Source: Candidatus Omnitrophota bacterium
GTDB taxonomy: Bacteria; Omnitrophota; Omnitrophia; Omnitrophales; Aquincolibacteriaceae
DNA: 12,965 bases
Reading direction: 5' to 3'
NCBI GenBank assembly: GCA_023246995.1
Contig: JAHFHI010000007.1
Span: forward strand, 1 to 12,965
Part shown: one piece after another, positions 1-10,300 of the stretch
Layout: the number at the start of each line of letters is the position of its first letter
Numbering within the stretch: the first letter of the stretch is position 1
Translations under genes and position numbers: made by a program
The notes under the pieces: generated by a model
What the model was told of the DNA's origin: nothing
What the model saw: the letters and a program-made list of their open reading frames with translations, nothing else
The model's database searches: none

Positions 1-3000
1 GCCATAGTAAGTGTTTGAAGCGATTCTCGAGCCCCCTCGGGAATAGGTTGGCTGCCATTGATGGCGGCCATGATAATCTCGACTAGCCGGTTGGAGTAAT
101 TGACCAATTCCGTATCCATTTCTTCAAGATCCTGGCGGAACTCGCGCAGTTTTGTGAGGACTGAAGTGCGATTGCGCTGTTCGGCGGGTTCGTATGTCGC
201 CCAGTTTGTTGTATTCGCTCCGGTAGATTCTAATCGATTTCCACCAAAGTAGGCGTTGAATGCTCGTTGGTTCTCTCTTAGAACATATTGAGGAAAATAT
301 TGGGGATGAGTTTCCGCTAGCAATGGGGGAACTGACTTGGCTGGAGCTCCCAGGTTTGATGCCCTAAGCCTGAAATTAGGAGTTGTTGTATGCAATACCA
401 ACTCAAATTTATTTTCGTCCAATTCTTCAGGCATTTCAAACTCTAAACTTTCCAGATCATCAATATCATCCCCTTCCGCATCGTTATCAGCAATCCCGTC
501 ATTGTCATAATCGTTATCCGTTTCGCCATCCGCATCAAGAAAGTATCCGTCCGGAGGATAGACGTCGCTTATAAGATCTTCAGTAAACGGCCCGGCTAGC
601 GCATAGTTCTCTGGCAAATTAGAGCTGTCATTTTCTTCTACGGTGGGCGCTTCCCAGGCCTCTTCATCTGCGATATCAATGGTCACCGTTTCTTCGTCGG
701 CATAAGTTGTTTCGACTGACTCTGAACCAGATTCGGGAGTACCGGATTCATCTGATGATTCGTCCCCGCCGGTTTCGCCATCCACTGCGGAGGATGTTTC
801 CGCATGATCTTCAGAAACGGCTTCGGGTTCATCGCCCTCTGCTTCGGCCGAGACAACCGTAGTCGAAGATTCGGTACTCGTAGCAGGTGCACTCGCGACG
901 ATTTGACCATCCACCGTATAGTCTTCATAACCTCTGCCGGCTGGGCTACATGAGCCCCAACAACGGATCTCTTCCCATTGATAATATGCAATTCTTATTT
1001 GCCGGGTCACTGTACGCGGAGAGTTTGAGTTCGGGTTTCTAATTGTGAAGGTCATGAGCCGGCCTTTATCGGGGTCTAAGCTCGGCCAGTAAGTAACATA
1101 TCGCCAGCTTTGATCTCCGATGTTATGGGAAATCCGGCCGTCAATCTTGGTGATTCGGTCGGTTGTGGGAACCGACATGCTCGATAAAGCAGGTATTGTG
1201 CTGCTGGCGGGAAAAACTTGAGAGAGGTCCTCTCTGAATGTATTCAGAATAACCCGGGAACCTGCTGGAAGAGGCGTGCACGAAGGGTTTGCCGGGGTGC
1301 ACGTAGCCGGATCCACAACCGGGTTTTCGGCGCTTACCACATGATTCGAAATAGTGAATGCAGGTGTGTTGACATCCCAGTTGGAGCGGCCAGGGGTAAG
1401 TGCAGCATAAAGACGGGCAGCGAGCACTGCAGGAGCAGGCGGTGTTTGTGGTTCCGTCGCCGGAGGCTGCTGCGTAGATGGCATGGCAGGCGCTTCAGCG
1501 GGCGGCGGTTCTGGAGAGGGAGGAGCAATGCTATCGGTATGCATCTGTCTAATAGTGGTATTGATAATTTGTTTTGCCCCTTGAGGTACTAGCCCAGCGC
1601 CGTTTCTGTTTAAAGCGTACCAGCTTTCAGCCAAGCCGATTCTGAAGGCCCCGGTGTGCGAATTTCCATTCCATATCTGATCAGCATTGCCTAAAGCCTG
1701 ATTGGCTTCTCCTAATTTAGCTTCAGCCTCTAGCGCAAAGCCAAGCCAGCCATTGTTGCGGCGATTGGCGGTGATTCCTACCCATCCGGTGGTAGCATTT
1801 CTTCCTATGGTTGGGGGGTAGGGAACCCACAGCCCCATCGTTCCTGAAATAAAATAATTCGCGGCCCATTGGCTTAGGGTTACACCTGATGCTTCCGTGT
1901 GTCCAACCGCGACCGCACCGAGTGCTCTAGCAAGATTTTCATATCCAGCTTTCCAAGTCGGCGGGGCAGTGCCTAGGTTCAAAAATTCAGCCGGACCCTT
2001 GATCCAAAGTCGTGCCTGAGTTAAATTTATTAGTAAATTCCGCTTAGCAGTTACGTCTGCTCCATTATCGATATCCTGCAGAACTAATGGCAGGAGATGG
2101 TCAAAGTATCGCACCAACTCGGTGTTCATCTGTTCAAGGTCCTGTTTGAATTGCCGAAGCCTTGCCAGCACCTTTTCGCGATTTGCGGTTTCGTTAGCCC
2201 GATTCGTTGCAGCATCGGTTCCCGTAGTACTTGCCAAAGATTCGGTGCCCGCTCGGTAATAAGTGTTATAGGCCGTAGTGCGTGCCCTTAGCCCAGCATT
2301 GGTCGAGGTCAACGAGGGGAGTGTTACGTTTCGTGCGCGAAGAGAAGAACCCCGAAGCTCAAAACTCGGGATTCTTTCCGGCGGATTCTCAAAAGACGTG
2401 TATTCCCACTCATCCCAGTCGTCCCAATTTTCAGCATCGCGATCATCAATGTCATCATCTTGATCTTCACTATCTGAATAGGTGTAGCCTTCTATAAAGC
2501 CGCCGTCGAAGTCGTCTGGATTCTCGGCATTTTCTTCAAAGTCAGTGTAGGCTAATCCCTCTCCGGGGACGTAAAAGGCATCATCAAGCGTGCTAGATGG
2601 CACCGTCTCAATGACGATGTTCCCATCCTCATCATATGTCGTTTCTGTTGAATCAAAATCGTCATTGTCGGCATTCGTAGTGTTAGTATTTTCAGTACCA
2701 GTTCCGGGAGAATCTGAATCAGCAGACCCCGAAGTAGTGGCTGAGCTAACGGTAATGGTTTCGCCAGTGGCGGTTGTCACTTCAGTCCCGCTGGTTTCCT
2801 GCGTGGCGGGGCCAATAACGCCAGCCGCAGTACTTAAAAATTCTAAAGAAGAAGGAAGGGCGGGATCTCCCTCGGGCGCTGTTGTCTCTCCAGTATTTTC
2901 TGCTTCAGCGGCCGGTTCGTCTGGGTTTTCGGGATCTTGGGAGAAATCAACGGTGGGTGTGGTCGTGCCGTCATCGAACGTGTCAATGGACACAGCCCAG

Positions 3001-3098
3001 ACCGACTGCGGGGCAATAGGCCCGAAATTAAAAATAAACAATAAAGCCATGACCATAGAAAGGCATTTATTACCGCGGAAGGTTACTAATAGAGTCAT
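1..3098 (-). CDS. Secreted acidic protein with a duplicated Asp-rich/helical unit (C-terminus outside window)
   Basis: I translated this frame triplet by triplet: it is open from ATG 3098 to the left edge, giving at least 1032 residues, with a strong ribosome binding site. Layout: signal peptide 1-35; Thr/Ser/Glu/Asp-rich spacer to about 195; Asp-rich stretch 208-232; helical segment 300-345; a Trp/Gly/Asn-containing globular-looking region 345-525; Pro-rich linker 526-556; a probably beta-rich region 557-720 with C600, C607, C713 and C717; a second acidic Ser/Thr/Glu spacer 730-830; then a second copy of the Asp-rich and helical unit from 857 on. The cysteines could form two disulfides after export. 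No enzyme motif was seen. A cell-surface or extracellular calcium-binding structural role is inferred. GC content looks lower than in the giant gene upstream. No family name can be given. Confidence 0.92.
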   Translation of the reverse strand, partial: MTLLVTFRGNKCLSMVMALLFIFNFGPIAPQSVWAVSIDTFDDGTTTPTVDFSQDPENPDEPAAEAENTGETTAPEGDPALPSSLEFLSTAAGVIGPATQETSGTEVTTATGETITVSSATTSGSADSDSPGTGTENTNTTNADNDDFDSTETTYDEDGNIVIETVPSSTLDDAFYVPGEGLAYTDFEENAENPDDFDGGFIEGYTYSDSEDQDDDIDDRDAENWDDWDEWEYTSFENPPERIPSFELRGSSLRARNVTLPSLTSTNAGLRARTTAYNTYYRAGTESLASTTGTDAATNRANETANREKVLARLRQFKQDLEQMNTELVRYFDHLLPLVLQDIDNGADVTAKRNLLINLTQARLWIKGPAEFLNLGTAPPTWKAGYENLARALGAVAVGHTEASGVTLSQWAANYFISGTMGLWVPYPPTIGRNATTGWVGITANRRNNGWLGFALEAEAKLGEANQALGNADQIWNGNSHTGAFRIGLAESWYALNRNGAGLVPQGAKQIINTTIRQMHTDSIAPPSPEPPPAEAPAMPSTQQPPATEPQTPPAPAVLAARLYAALTPGRSNWDVNTPAFTISNHVVSAENPVVDPATCTPANPSCTPLPAGSRVILNTFREDLSQVFPASSTIPALSSMSVPTTDRITKIDGRISHNIGDQSWRYVTYWPSLDPDKGRLMTFTIRNPNSNSPRTVTRQIRIAYYQWEEIRCWGSCSPAGRGYEDYTVDGQIVASAPATSTESSTTVVSAEAEGDEPEAVSEDHAETSSAVDGETGGDESSDESGTPESGSESVETTYADEETVTIDIADEEAWEAPTVEENDSSNLPENYALAGPFTEDLISDVYPPDGYFLDADGETDNDYDNDGIADNDAEGDDIDDLESLEFEMPEELDENKFELVLHTTTPNFRLRASNLGAPAKSVPPLLAETHPQYFPQYVLRENQRAFNAYFGGNRLESTGANTTNWATYEPAEQRNRTSVLTKLREFRQDLEEMDTELVNYSNRLVEIIMAAINGSQPIPEGARESLQTLTM
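54..530 (-). repeat. Internal duplication in the acidic protein, copy B, with thrombospondin type-3-like signature
   Basis: Residues 857-1015. DYDNDGIADNDAEGDDIDD (863-881) fits the DxDxDGxxDxxD pattern of calcium-binding thrombospondin type-3-like repeats. FRLRASNL (909-916) and QDLEEMDTELV (989-999) then match copy A. The duplicated unit continues toward the left edge, so its full extent, and whether a third copy follows, cannot be seen. Confidence 0.75.
2064..2516 (-). repeat. Internal duplication in the acidic protein, copy A
   Basis: Residues 195-345. An Asp-rich block with DDIDD (215-219) and WDDWDEWEY (225-233) is followed by FELRGSSL (246-253) and a helix containing QDLEQMNTELV (319-329). 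Each landmark has a counterpart in copy B about 662-670 residues later. Copy A is richer in Trp and lacks the clear DxDxDG calcium signature of copy B. Confidence 0.75.
2994..3098 (-). other. Signal peptide of the acidic protein
   Basis: Residues 1-35. The N-terminal region carries Arg8 and Lys11, then a hydrophobic core LSMVMALLFIFNFG (13-26), then a Pro/Gln region ending in SVWA, an acceptable signal peptidase I site after Ala35. The mature protein would start VSIDTFDD. There is no lipobox cysteine at the cleavage site, so it is not a lipoprotein. Confidence 0.8.
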
Positions 3099-3104
3099 TT
3101 TTTT

Positions 3105-3110
3105 CTCCTT
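3105..3110 (-). promoter_or_regulatory. Ribosome binding site AAGGAG
   Basis: AAGGAG is followed by six A residues and then ATG at 3096-3098. An in-frame TAA lies just upstream (3114-3116), so this ATG is the natural start and fixes the N-terminus of the secreted protein. Confidence 0.9.
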
Positions 3111-3158
3111 AGATTAATTTTTTTAAGCTCTTTTATAAGGATATCCTCTGAATGACTT

Positions 3159-3188
3159 AATACAAGAGGGTGCTATGTTTTTTATCAA
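3159..3188 (-). promoter_or_regulatory. Weak candidate promoter for the secreted-protein gene
   Basis: On the minus strand, TTGATA (3183-3188) resembles a -35 box and TGTATT (3159-3164) a -10 box, with an 18-base spacer, inside the AT-richer gap between the two genes. The match is modest, and another pairing (TTGTAT with TATCCT) is possible. If real, the downstream gene can be expressed independently of the giant gene. Only the pattern supports it. Confidence 0.25.
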
Positions 3189-3275
3189 AAAGTAAGTTAT
3201 GTTCGTTTCGCGCTGAAAGAAGTCTCTATAGAGGCGAGCTCACGAGTAAGGAAAAAGGGAGAAAAACTCGAAGAA

Positions 3276-4307
3276 TTACGCGGCTTGGGCCACGATTTGG
3301 CTTGCGGCCTGCGTCTGGGCCAACTCATCCAGAAGGCCGAGGACGGAACTAAGAACGCCTTCGGTAAAATGCGGGAGGGCAATGCCGGTGTGCCATTCCA
3401 GCTGTTTTCGCAAGCGATCCACGGCAAGAACCAGTTCCACCATGGGAAGCAAGGTCACGGGATCGAGTCCGGCCTGTTCATAGAGGGCCTGCGGCACAAG
3501 CACGCCGGCGACTTCTTCGATTGAAACCTGTTTTTCTTCAAGCGGAGTTCCGGTCCCCAGAACAATCACCGGGTTTTGGATGCCCTTGATCCGCAAAGAA
3601 AAGGGATTGGTTTCGCTGTAACCCTGGGCGCGTGCGCCAAGACCGAGGAGCGCCCGCATTCCGCTTTGCCTGGTCTCCTGCCCGGCCAGAAACGCGATCA
3701 CCATGCCGCCCCGGGCAACTGCCTGTTCGACCATTTTCCGGGTTTGGGGATCCGCGGCGTGGCTTTCCAGAAAATTCCAGCCGAGCGCGAGCCCCCCGGA
3801 ACCGGAAAGGTTCAGGCGCTCTCCGAACTTTTCAAAATAAGCGGCCTCAAGCACGCTCCGGTTGGCCGGGTCCAGCATGCGAGCGGCATTGGAAAGTGTC
3901 TTTTGGCTTAATTTAAATCCTTGGGAAATATCTTCTACGCTGCCCCCGGCCATCTTCAAGGCCGCCGCGGAACGCACGCGAAAAATAATTTCCTCGGCCT
4001 CGACCCACTGTTTTACGCTTTCAATCTTCGGCGCCAGCATTTCCGCGGAGAACTCTCCGTCATTAAAAATTCTCTCGGCCACCGCCTGCGCGTCCGGAAG
4101 CCCGGCCAATTCTGCACGCACGGCACTGCGAAGGATTTCTCCGACCACACCCTTAAAGACCGAAAGGTTTTGACGCGCGGAGGGAAACCATTTTTCCTGC
4201 CTGGCCCGTTCGGGATCGAGTCCTGAAACGTTTAGATCCCGGATGATTTTACCGGCGCCGAAATCCGCCAGATCCATGGCGTTAAAATTTCCATTCGCGA
4301 GCGCTCG
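3276..4307 (-). other. Module 11: C-terminal segment with a helix-turn-helix-like unit
   Basis: Residues 2887-3229 (343 aa) plus the stop codon. Helical regions dominate the first half. VEDISQGFKLSQKTLSNAARML (about 3010-3031) has the size and hydrophobic pattern of a helix-turn-helix. The second half alternates strands and Gly-rich turns (for example PVIVLGTGTP), then ends in Leu-rich helices and a Gln/Ala-rich tail. No family is recognised. Being C-terminal and free of further motifs, it would be the last product if the protein is cut at RSEVR. Confidence 0.5.
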
Positions 4308-7300
4308 CCGGACTTCAGAGCGTTTTAAAGTTTCCGGCGCTTTTCCGCTTGTATCCTGACGGTCGAGATAAAGTTCAAGGGTGCCCGATTCACTCATGGG
4401 ATCCAACCGCAATCTGCCCTCTCCAAACATCTGAGCAATGCGCCCCAAAAGTGTCTGCTTGAGCATTTCTTCATTCGGGATAAAATCAGGATGCTGCAGG
4501 AAAATTTCCGCCAAATATCTTGAAAGGCCGGATGCTTGGGTTTCCGTTGCCAGGGATCTCGGATCGAGCCCATATTGCCCCCTCAAATCCTGAAAGGCCC
4601 GCTGAAGCTTTCCCCTTTCCTCCCGCGAAAGCGGCATCCCATCAGCGATCGCGACAAAAGCGGCCAGCGTCGCAAAATTCCTGATCGGGAGTATCAGCGG
4701 GATCCATGATTGAAGCGTCCGCCCGAGCGCTGAAAGATACCGGCTGCCGAGTTCCGGGTCACGCTCCGAGGGGACAAGATCCTGAGTCGCGTTCACGCCG
4801 AGGCCCCCGCCGCGCTCCATAAAATTCAGCGTAAAAAATCCGGCAACTTTCTCACCCTCATCGGTTTTTTTAAGGATCGCAAAATCAAGACCGTTCCATG
4901 AAAGAACATATCCCGGTTTTATAATCAGCCCGTCGAATTGACTCTGATAAACTTGATGCAGTTCGCGGCGGAGCTGTGCCTTTTCATCACGGTTGAGCGA
5001 TGCCCACGGCTTTCGATCGAGCAAATGATCGATTTCATCTTTTGCCTTTTGAATCCGTTCAAGCGCATTCGGCGAATCCGAAAAATCGACGCGCACTTCC
5101 GAGCGCTGGGGCGGCACGGCTCCGACATAAGTGTCCTCCTCCTGCCACGAACGCCAGGTGCCCTGAACCGCGCCGAACTCCTTTTCCATCAAATGCGGAA
5201 TCACAAGAAACGCGCCGGGGTCCTTGTAGTAAGCCTCCGCGGCCACCGCAACCACCTTCCACCCCGCGTAACCCCGCTCTTGCAGCATCTCTCTTAAAGC
5301 CTTGAAGGCTTCCGAAGCGAGGCCCTGGCCATTCAGGGCCGGCCCAATCGTGATGGTATCGATATGAACCGTCTTCCAGGCTTCGCGCACTTCAAAGCGA
5401 AAGAGGAAATCAAAAGTCCAGAGGCCCGGGTCTTTTTTGAAAAGCTCTTTGCTTTCCAAAGAGAGTTTCCGGGCCGTGTCGCTCACAAGCTGATAACGCG
5501 TCCGCCCCGGAGCCAGCGTTTCCTCCAGACTAAGCAACACATACTCCCCGCCCGGCGCTTTTTCAAGGGCTTGGGCGACCGCCTTTGCGCCTCCCGGGCG
5601 GGATGTAATCGAAAGCTGATATTGAGGGATTTCTTTTCCGGGATTCCGCCCTCTCAAGGCCTCCAGAATTTTAGGCGTTTTGAGTGCCTCTAAATCCACG
5701 GCCCGCACTTCCGAGCGCGGGACTTTACCCTCATAAATCATGGAGCCCTGCACGATAGGCTTTGCCGCGAAATGTTTTTCGAACAAATGCGGAAGCACCA
5801 AAAATGCCCCGGGTTCTTTGTTGCCGCGCTCTCCGATTCCGGCCCCGACCGTCCAGCCGCGGTATTCCTTGACCGAGCTCAAGGCTTCGGCCCATCTTTG
5901 AAAAACTTCGGAGACAAGCCCCTTGGACTCCAGAGCGCTTACAATCGACACCCGGTCAAGCCAGATGTAGCGGTTCGCGGCATCCACCGTGAAATTGAAA
6001 ACAAAATCAAACTCCCGGAGCGGAATGCCGCCTTCCCAGGCCATATACCCTCGTTCTCGAATGTCCTGCGCCGTATCGATCACAAGCCGGTAGTCCCGAT
6101 TTGTGCCTTGGTCTTCTTCGAGCGCAAGAAGCACATAATCCCGCGGCTGAAGCCCCTGAAGCGCGGCCTCGAGCGGAAACGGGTCTGTATCCCCCGCCAG
6201 CTTGGCCGCACGCACCGGATAAAGATCCTTTCCGCCGTTTCGCTCGCGGAACGCAGCCAGCATTTTTCCACCCACAAGAGACGCCAAATCCAGCCCCCGG
6301 ACTTCCGAGCGAACAGCGGGTTCGGCGCGCTTTTCAGGAATGGTGTAAAGTTTCAGAAAAAGACCCGTCATCTGGTCCGAAATAGGAATCTCCTCCTGCG
6401 GGAGATCTTCGATTGCCGGATAATCATCCTGCTCGGCCATGAGCTGGGAGCCGGTAAAAAGAAAGGCGAGCTTGGCTCCGGGTTTCATTTCCGCTATTTT
6501 TTCTTTGAGCCTGGCCTCGAAATCGCCCCGGAAAGCATAGCGTGCCTGGGCATTTCCGCCCGTCTGCGTGTAAAAGAAGTACACGACATCCGCGTCGCGC
6601 CATGAAAGGTCAAAAGCGTCGCGAGATCCCTGAAGGTCAATCGCGCCCGCAGGCACCAATTTCTCGCGCACCGCGGCTTCGAGCACCCCCTCGGCTTCCC
6701 GGGAACGACCGGGATCCTTTTCCGAGGCCGTCACTTTCATGCCATACAGCGCGGCGGCAAGCGAATCGGCAAGAGCGCTTCCCGCGCCGAGAGAAAAATA
6801 GTTTTTCCCTTCAAGATCACCCAAACGGTCCCGCAGCTGCCCGAAGACAACCGGCAGGACACTCGCCGGGGTTTGCACGTAAATGGTCCCGTCAAGATTT
6901 GTCGCGGGACGCGGTGCATGGGCCGACAAAAAGGCTTCAAGGCGCTCCTGCCGGCGAACCTCTTCGGAGGCATTTTCACCGGCCAGCATCATCCGGTAAA
7001 AATAATTCGACGCGGGAATTCCGGCGGCAAAATTGTACACGCCCTGAAAGGGCTGCTTCTCGAGCAGCCCCGTGGTTTTGGGGGGAAAAGCTCTCTCAAA
7101 TTCGCGCCGCACGGACGGGCGGCCAAGATCAAGCACCGCGTACCCCTCGGGCTTTGAAAAAAGAGCCCGCATGTTACGCATCCATTCTTCAGGGTCCCCC
7201 TCGGGCCCCTGGCCGCCGGCTAAATCCATCATCGTGACAAGGTCCACCCGTCCGGCAAGATCGCTTTTGGCCGCGGCAAAAGCCCCGAACTCACTTTCAA

Positions 7301-10300
7301 TGGTTTTTATTTCCGAACCGGGCGCGAGCCCCGGAAGGCCGGCTTGAAGGAGCTCCTGATTCAGCATCCCCCAATCCTTCCTGGCCGCGTCAATTTGCGA
7401 AGGCTGCCAATCCATAAAAGTCACTTCCTTGCCCGTGAGCGCGAGCAGAAAAGGAAGCTTTCGAAGCCCGCTCCCGACGACCAGAACATTTTGAATCGGC
7501 AATCGAATAATTTGCCCGGCTAACTCTTTTGAAAACTTCAGGTCGTCGATTCCGAAACCTCGCACATCCCGAACGGCCGGGACTTCTTTTAGCACTTCAT
7601 AGGCCCGCTCAAGCGTTTCCCCGGGGCTGCGCACTTCCGAACGGGCGGCGGTTAAAAGGTTCGAAAGAGCGACTTCATAGGCCTGAATGCTTGATTGTAG
7701 ATCAATGCCGAGGATTTTGGATTGCTCATAGGTCCGGGCGGCCTCTTTCAAGGCATCAAGCGCCGATTGGATCATCGCGCGGTCAATGGGCTGATTCTGT
7801 CTGGCGGCTTCTTTTTGGAGCTGCCGGAACTCCTCGGTCATTTTTTTGGCTGATTCCACAAAAAGAGGGCTGCCCTGACGCGCGCGGATCAGCATGCTTT
7901 CACGCTGCTGCTTGATCAGCGGCTCAAACTTGGCTTGAATCCTTCGCCATCCCGCCTGCCGCAGCATTTCGAGGCGCTCGGCCTTTGAAACAGGCTTTGG
8001 CGCAGGCTGAATTTCAGGGTCTGCTGAAACTCCGGGGGATTCCGGGGCTTTCTCCGTCACGGGCGTTTCCGCCTCGACTCCCACAGCCTCCGCCGGCTTA
8101 AACTCGGCCGGTTCGGGCATTTTAGGCGCTTGCATTTCGGGGGGTTCAACAGGCTCTGCTATTTTTTCCGGTGTTACGGCCTCCGGCTGCGAAAGTTCCG
8201 GCGCCGCCGCTTTTATTTCTTCAGGAGCAGCCGTTGGATCTTTTGAAACCTTCGGGCGCCGGGCGGGCTTTTCCTGGGCGCCCTCCGCCTTGGCCTGCCG
8301 GACCGCTTCCCGGATTTTCTCAAGGTAGGGTTTTAAAAGATCGGGATTGCGCTTCTTATAATTGCTCCATGCGGCCTGTTTGATTCCGAGTTCGGTCCGC
8401 ACGTAGGCCTCGGTCAACTGCGCGGCGGGCGTCTCCTCGACTAGTTTTTTTAAGCGTTCAAACCGGGAGGTGCGCTCCATCTCCTGGCGAATCTGTTGAA
8501 TTTCAGGATCCCCGGCATGTTCATCGGCCCATCGCCAAAGAGTATTGGGTTCCACAGTCTCAAAGCCGAGCGCCTGCATGGTCTGGCTAAGAAACCGGAA
8601 ATCAATTTCCTCCTTGGGCTTGTTTTGCCTGATCCAATCAAGCGCTTGAGTGACATCCGCAAGGCGTTTGCGGTAATTTCCCGCGGTCAGCGCCGTGTAG
8701 TTGTCCCTTGATTTCTGGAGCGGGTCATAGAGCACCACGCCGGCCGTTTCGAGGCGCTCCCGGCCGAGGCTGTAAATTTGATCTCTTGAGAGCCCGGTCT
8801 TTTGGATCAGAGTTTCCACATTCGCGGTTTCCCCGGGAGCTAACCCCGCTATCGCCGTTTGGAGAATGCGAAGATTTTCAAGCCTCTTGGGTCCGAGCTC
8901 CGGTTCTTTTGCCTGATCCATCCGCACTTCCGAACGGACGGGCAGCGTGGTCTTAGGCCCGGATTTTTCTCTGCTGTCTTTTTCTTCCCGGATCGCCGTT
9001 GCAAGGCGGTCCATGATGGCCACAAAGGCCGGAACCCTTACGGCATGCATGAGACTCCCAAAATAATCCGCATGGAACCATTCGTAGGGGTCTTTCTGCC
9101 CGAGCACCATGTCTTTCCATAAATAGCGGGCCGTTTCGCGAATCAAGGACTCGCCGAAAGACATCGGCGCGCGCGCGGCCAGCATGCCCTCGGGGTCTTG
9201 GGCGGCCTCTTCGATCAGCCTGCGAATTTTTTCCTCTCGCGCCGGGCTCCATTTCGCGGCTTCTTCTTCCATCTCCCGGCGCAGAATCTCCCGCAGGCTC
9301 AAAATATAGGCATCATAAGGCGGGATGGCGAAGCTTCCGTCAAGCAGCGACGCGGGCAAGTCGGGTTCATGGGTCGCCTTGTCCACCAGAAGGATTAAAA
9401 GGGCAAGCCGCTTATTTTTAATCGCGTGTCTTTCGGAAAACTGCATTCCCTCGGGGGCTTGCGGGAGACCATACTTTTCAAGACTGATCCACGGCGTCCC
9501 AAGATGCTCAAGCAAAACATCCAAAGGTATCTGAAGCGCCATTGATTTGAAGTTGTTAATTTCCACAACCCTGCGGCGCAGGACAAAATCAAAATCCAAA
9601 AGCGCGTAGAGGAGCCAGTCGTGCAGATCAGCCGCGGATGCGGCTTCAAGCTTTCGGGCCTGAAAACCTTCCCGGCTTAGCCACTGGGTTTTTTGCGCCG
9701 GGTCGGCAAGGTTCCATTCCGCAATCAATGTTTGGGCATCCTTTGCCGCCGCTTGAGTTTGTTCCTGCTCCATCCGCACTTCAGAGCGTACTTCAGGAGT
9801 TTTCCCTGGAGCCGCGGGCGGTGCCTCTTGAGGTTCCTTTTTCTTGAAATTAGCGGTCGTTTCTTCGGGAGGTTGACTGTCTTCGGGCATTGGGCTAAGC
9901 CCGGCGGCGTAGCGGCTGAAGACCGACCCGGAGGCAGCGCCGAAATATCGCTCCTTTAAGTCCGCTGGCAGGTCCGGAATTTCCCGAAGCACTTTAAGAG
10001 CTTCCTCGACTAAATCTTTTTCGCTTTCGAGCGCGACTTGGAGGCGCATGATGGCAATGCCCATACTGGGCGTTCGAAGGTCCGGCACCGGCGCGTTTAG
10101 GTCCAAGGCGGCATACACTTTTTTCGTCACTTCTTCGCGGCCGCGGACTTCCCCGCCTAATCGCTTCTGGGAAGAAAGGTGCTGGATCATGGGGCCAAGC
10201 GCGGCCAAAAGCCGCTTTTCCTCATCCGCCGCGGATTGCGCCCGGACTTCCGAGCGGGCGATCATGTTTGCCTGCCTGAAAACCTTGGGATCTTTTTGGC

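Noticed and set aside
2590..3117. Plus-strand open frame of 175 codons
   Set aside because: Antisense to the signal peptide and acidic spacer of the secreted protein, which has a good ribosome binding site and is open for over a thousand codons.
3224..3233. Palindrome CTCTATAGAG after the giant gene as a terminator
   Set aside because: The stem is short and AT-rich, leaves no loop, and has no adjoining T-run in the minus-strand direction.
4116..4130. RSAVR near-match to the junction motif
   Set aside because: Glu is replaced by Ala and Ser uses AGT, unlike the TCN used in all ten true copies; it sits inside a predicted helix and is probably chance.
5772..6605. Plus-strand open frame of 277 codons
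   Set aside because: Antisense to modules 7 and 8, whose minus-strand product is supported by homology to module 9 and by methyltransferase motifs.
6954..6968. SEEVR as a variant motif
   Set aside because: It has an extra Glu in place of the RSEVR order and lies between the two methyltransferase-like domains with no other sign of a junction.
10137..10154. GGEVRG as a decayed eleventh motif
   Set aside because: Only EVR matches, and it lies within a short segment without a clear domain boundary; too little to call.
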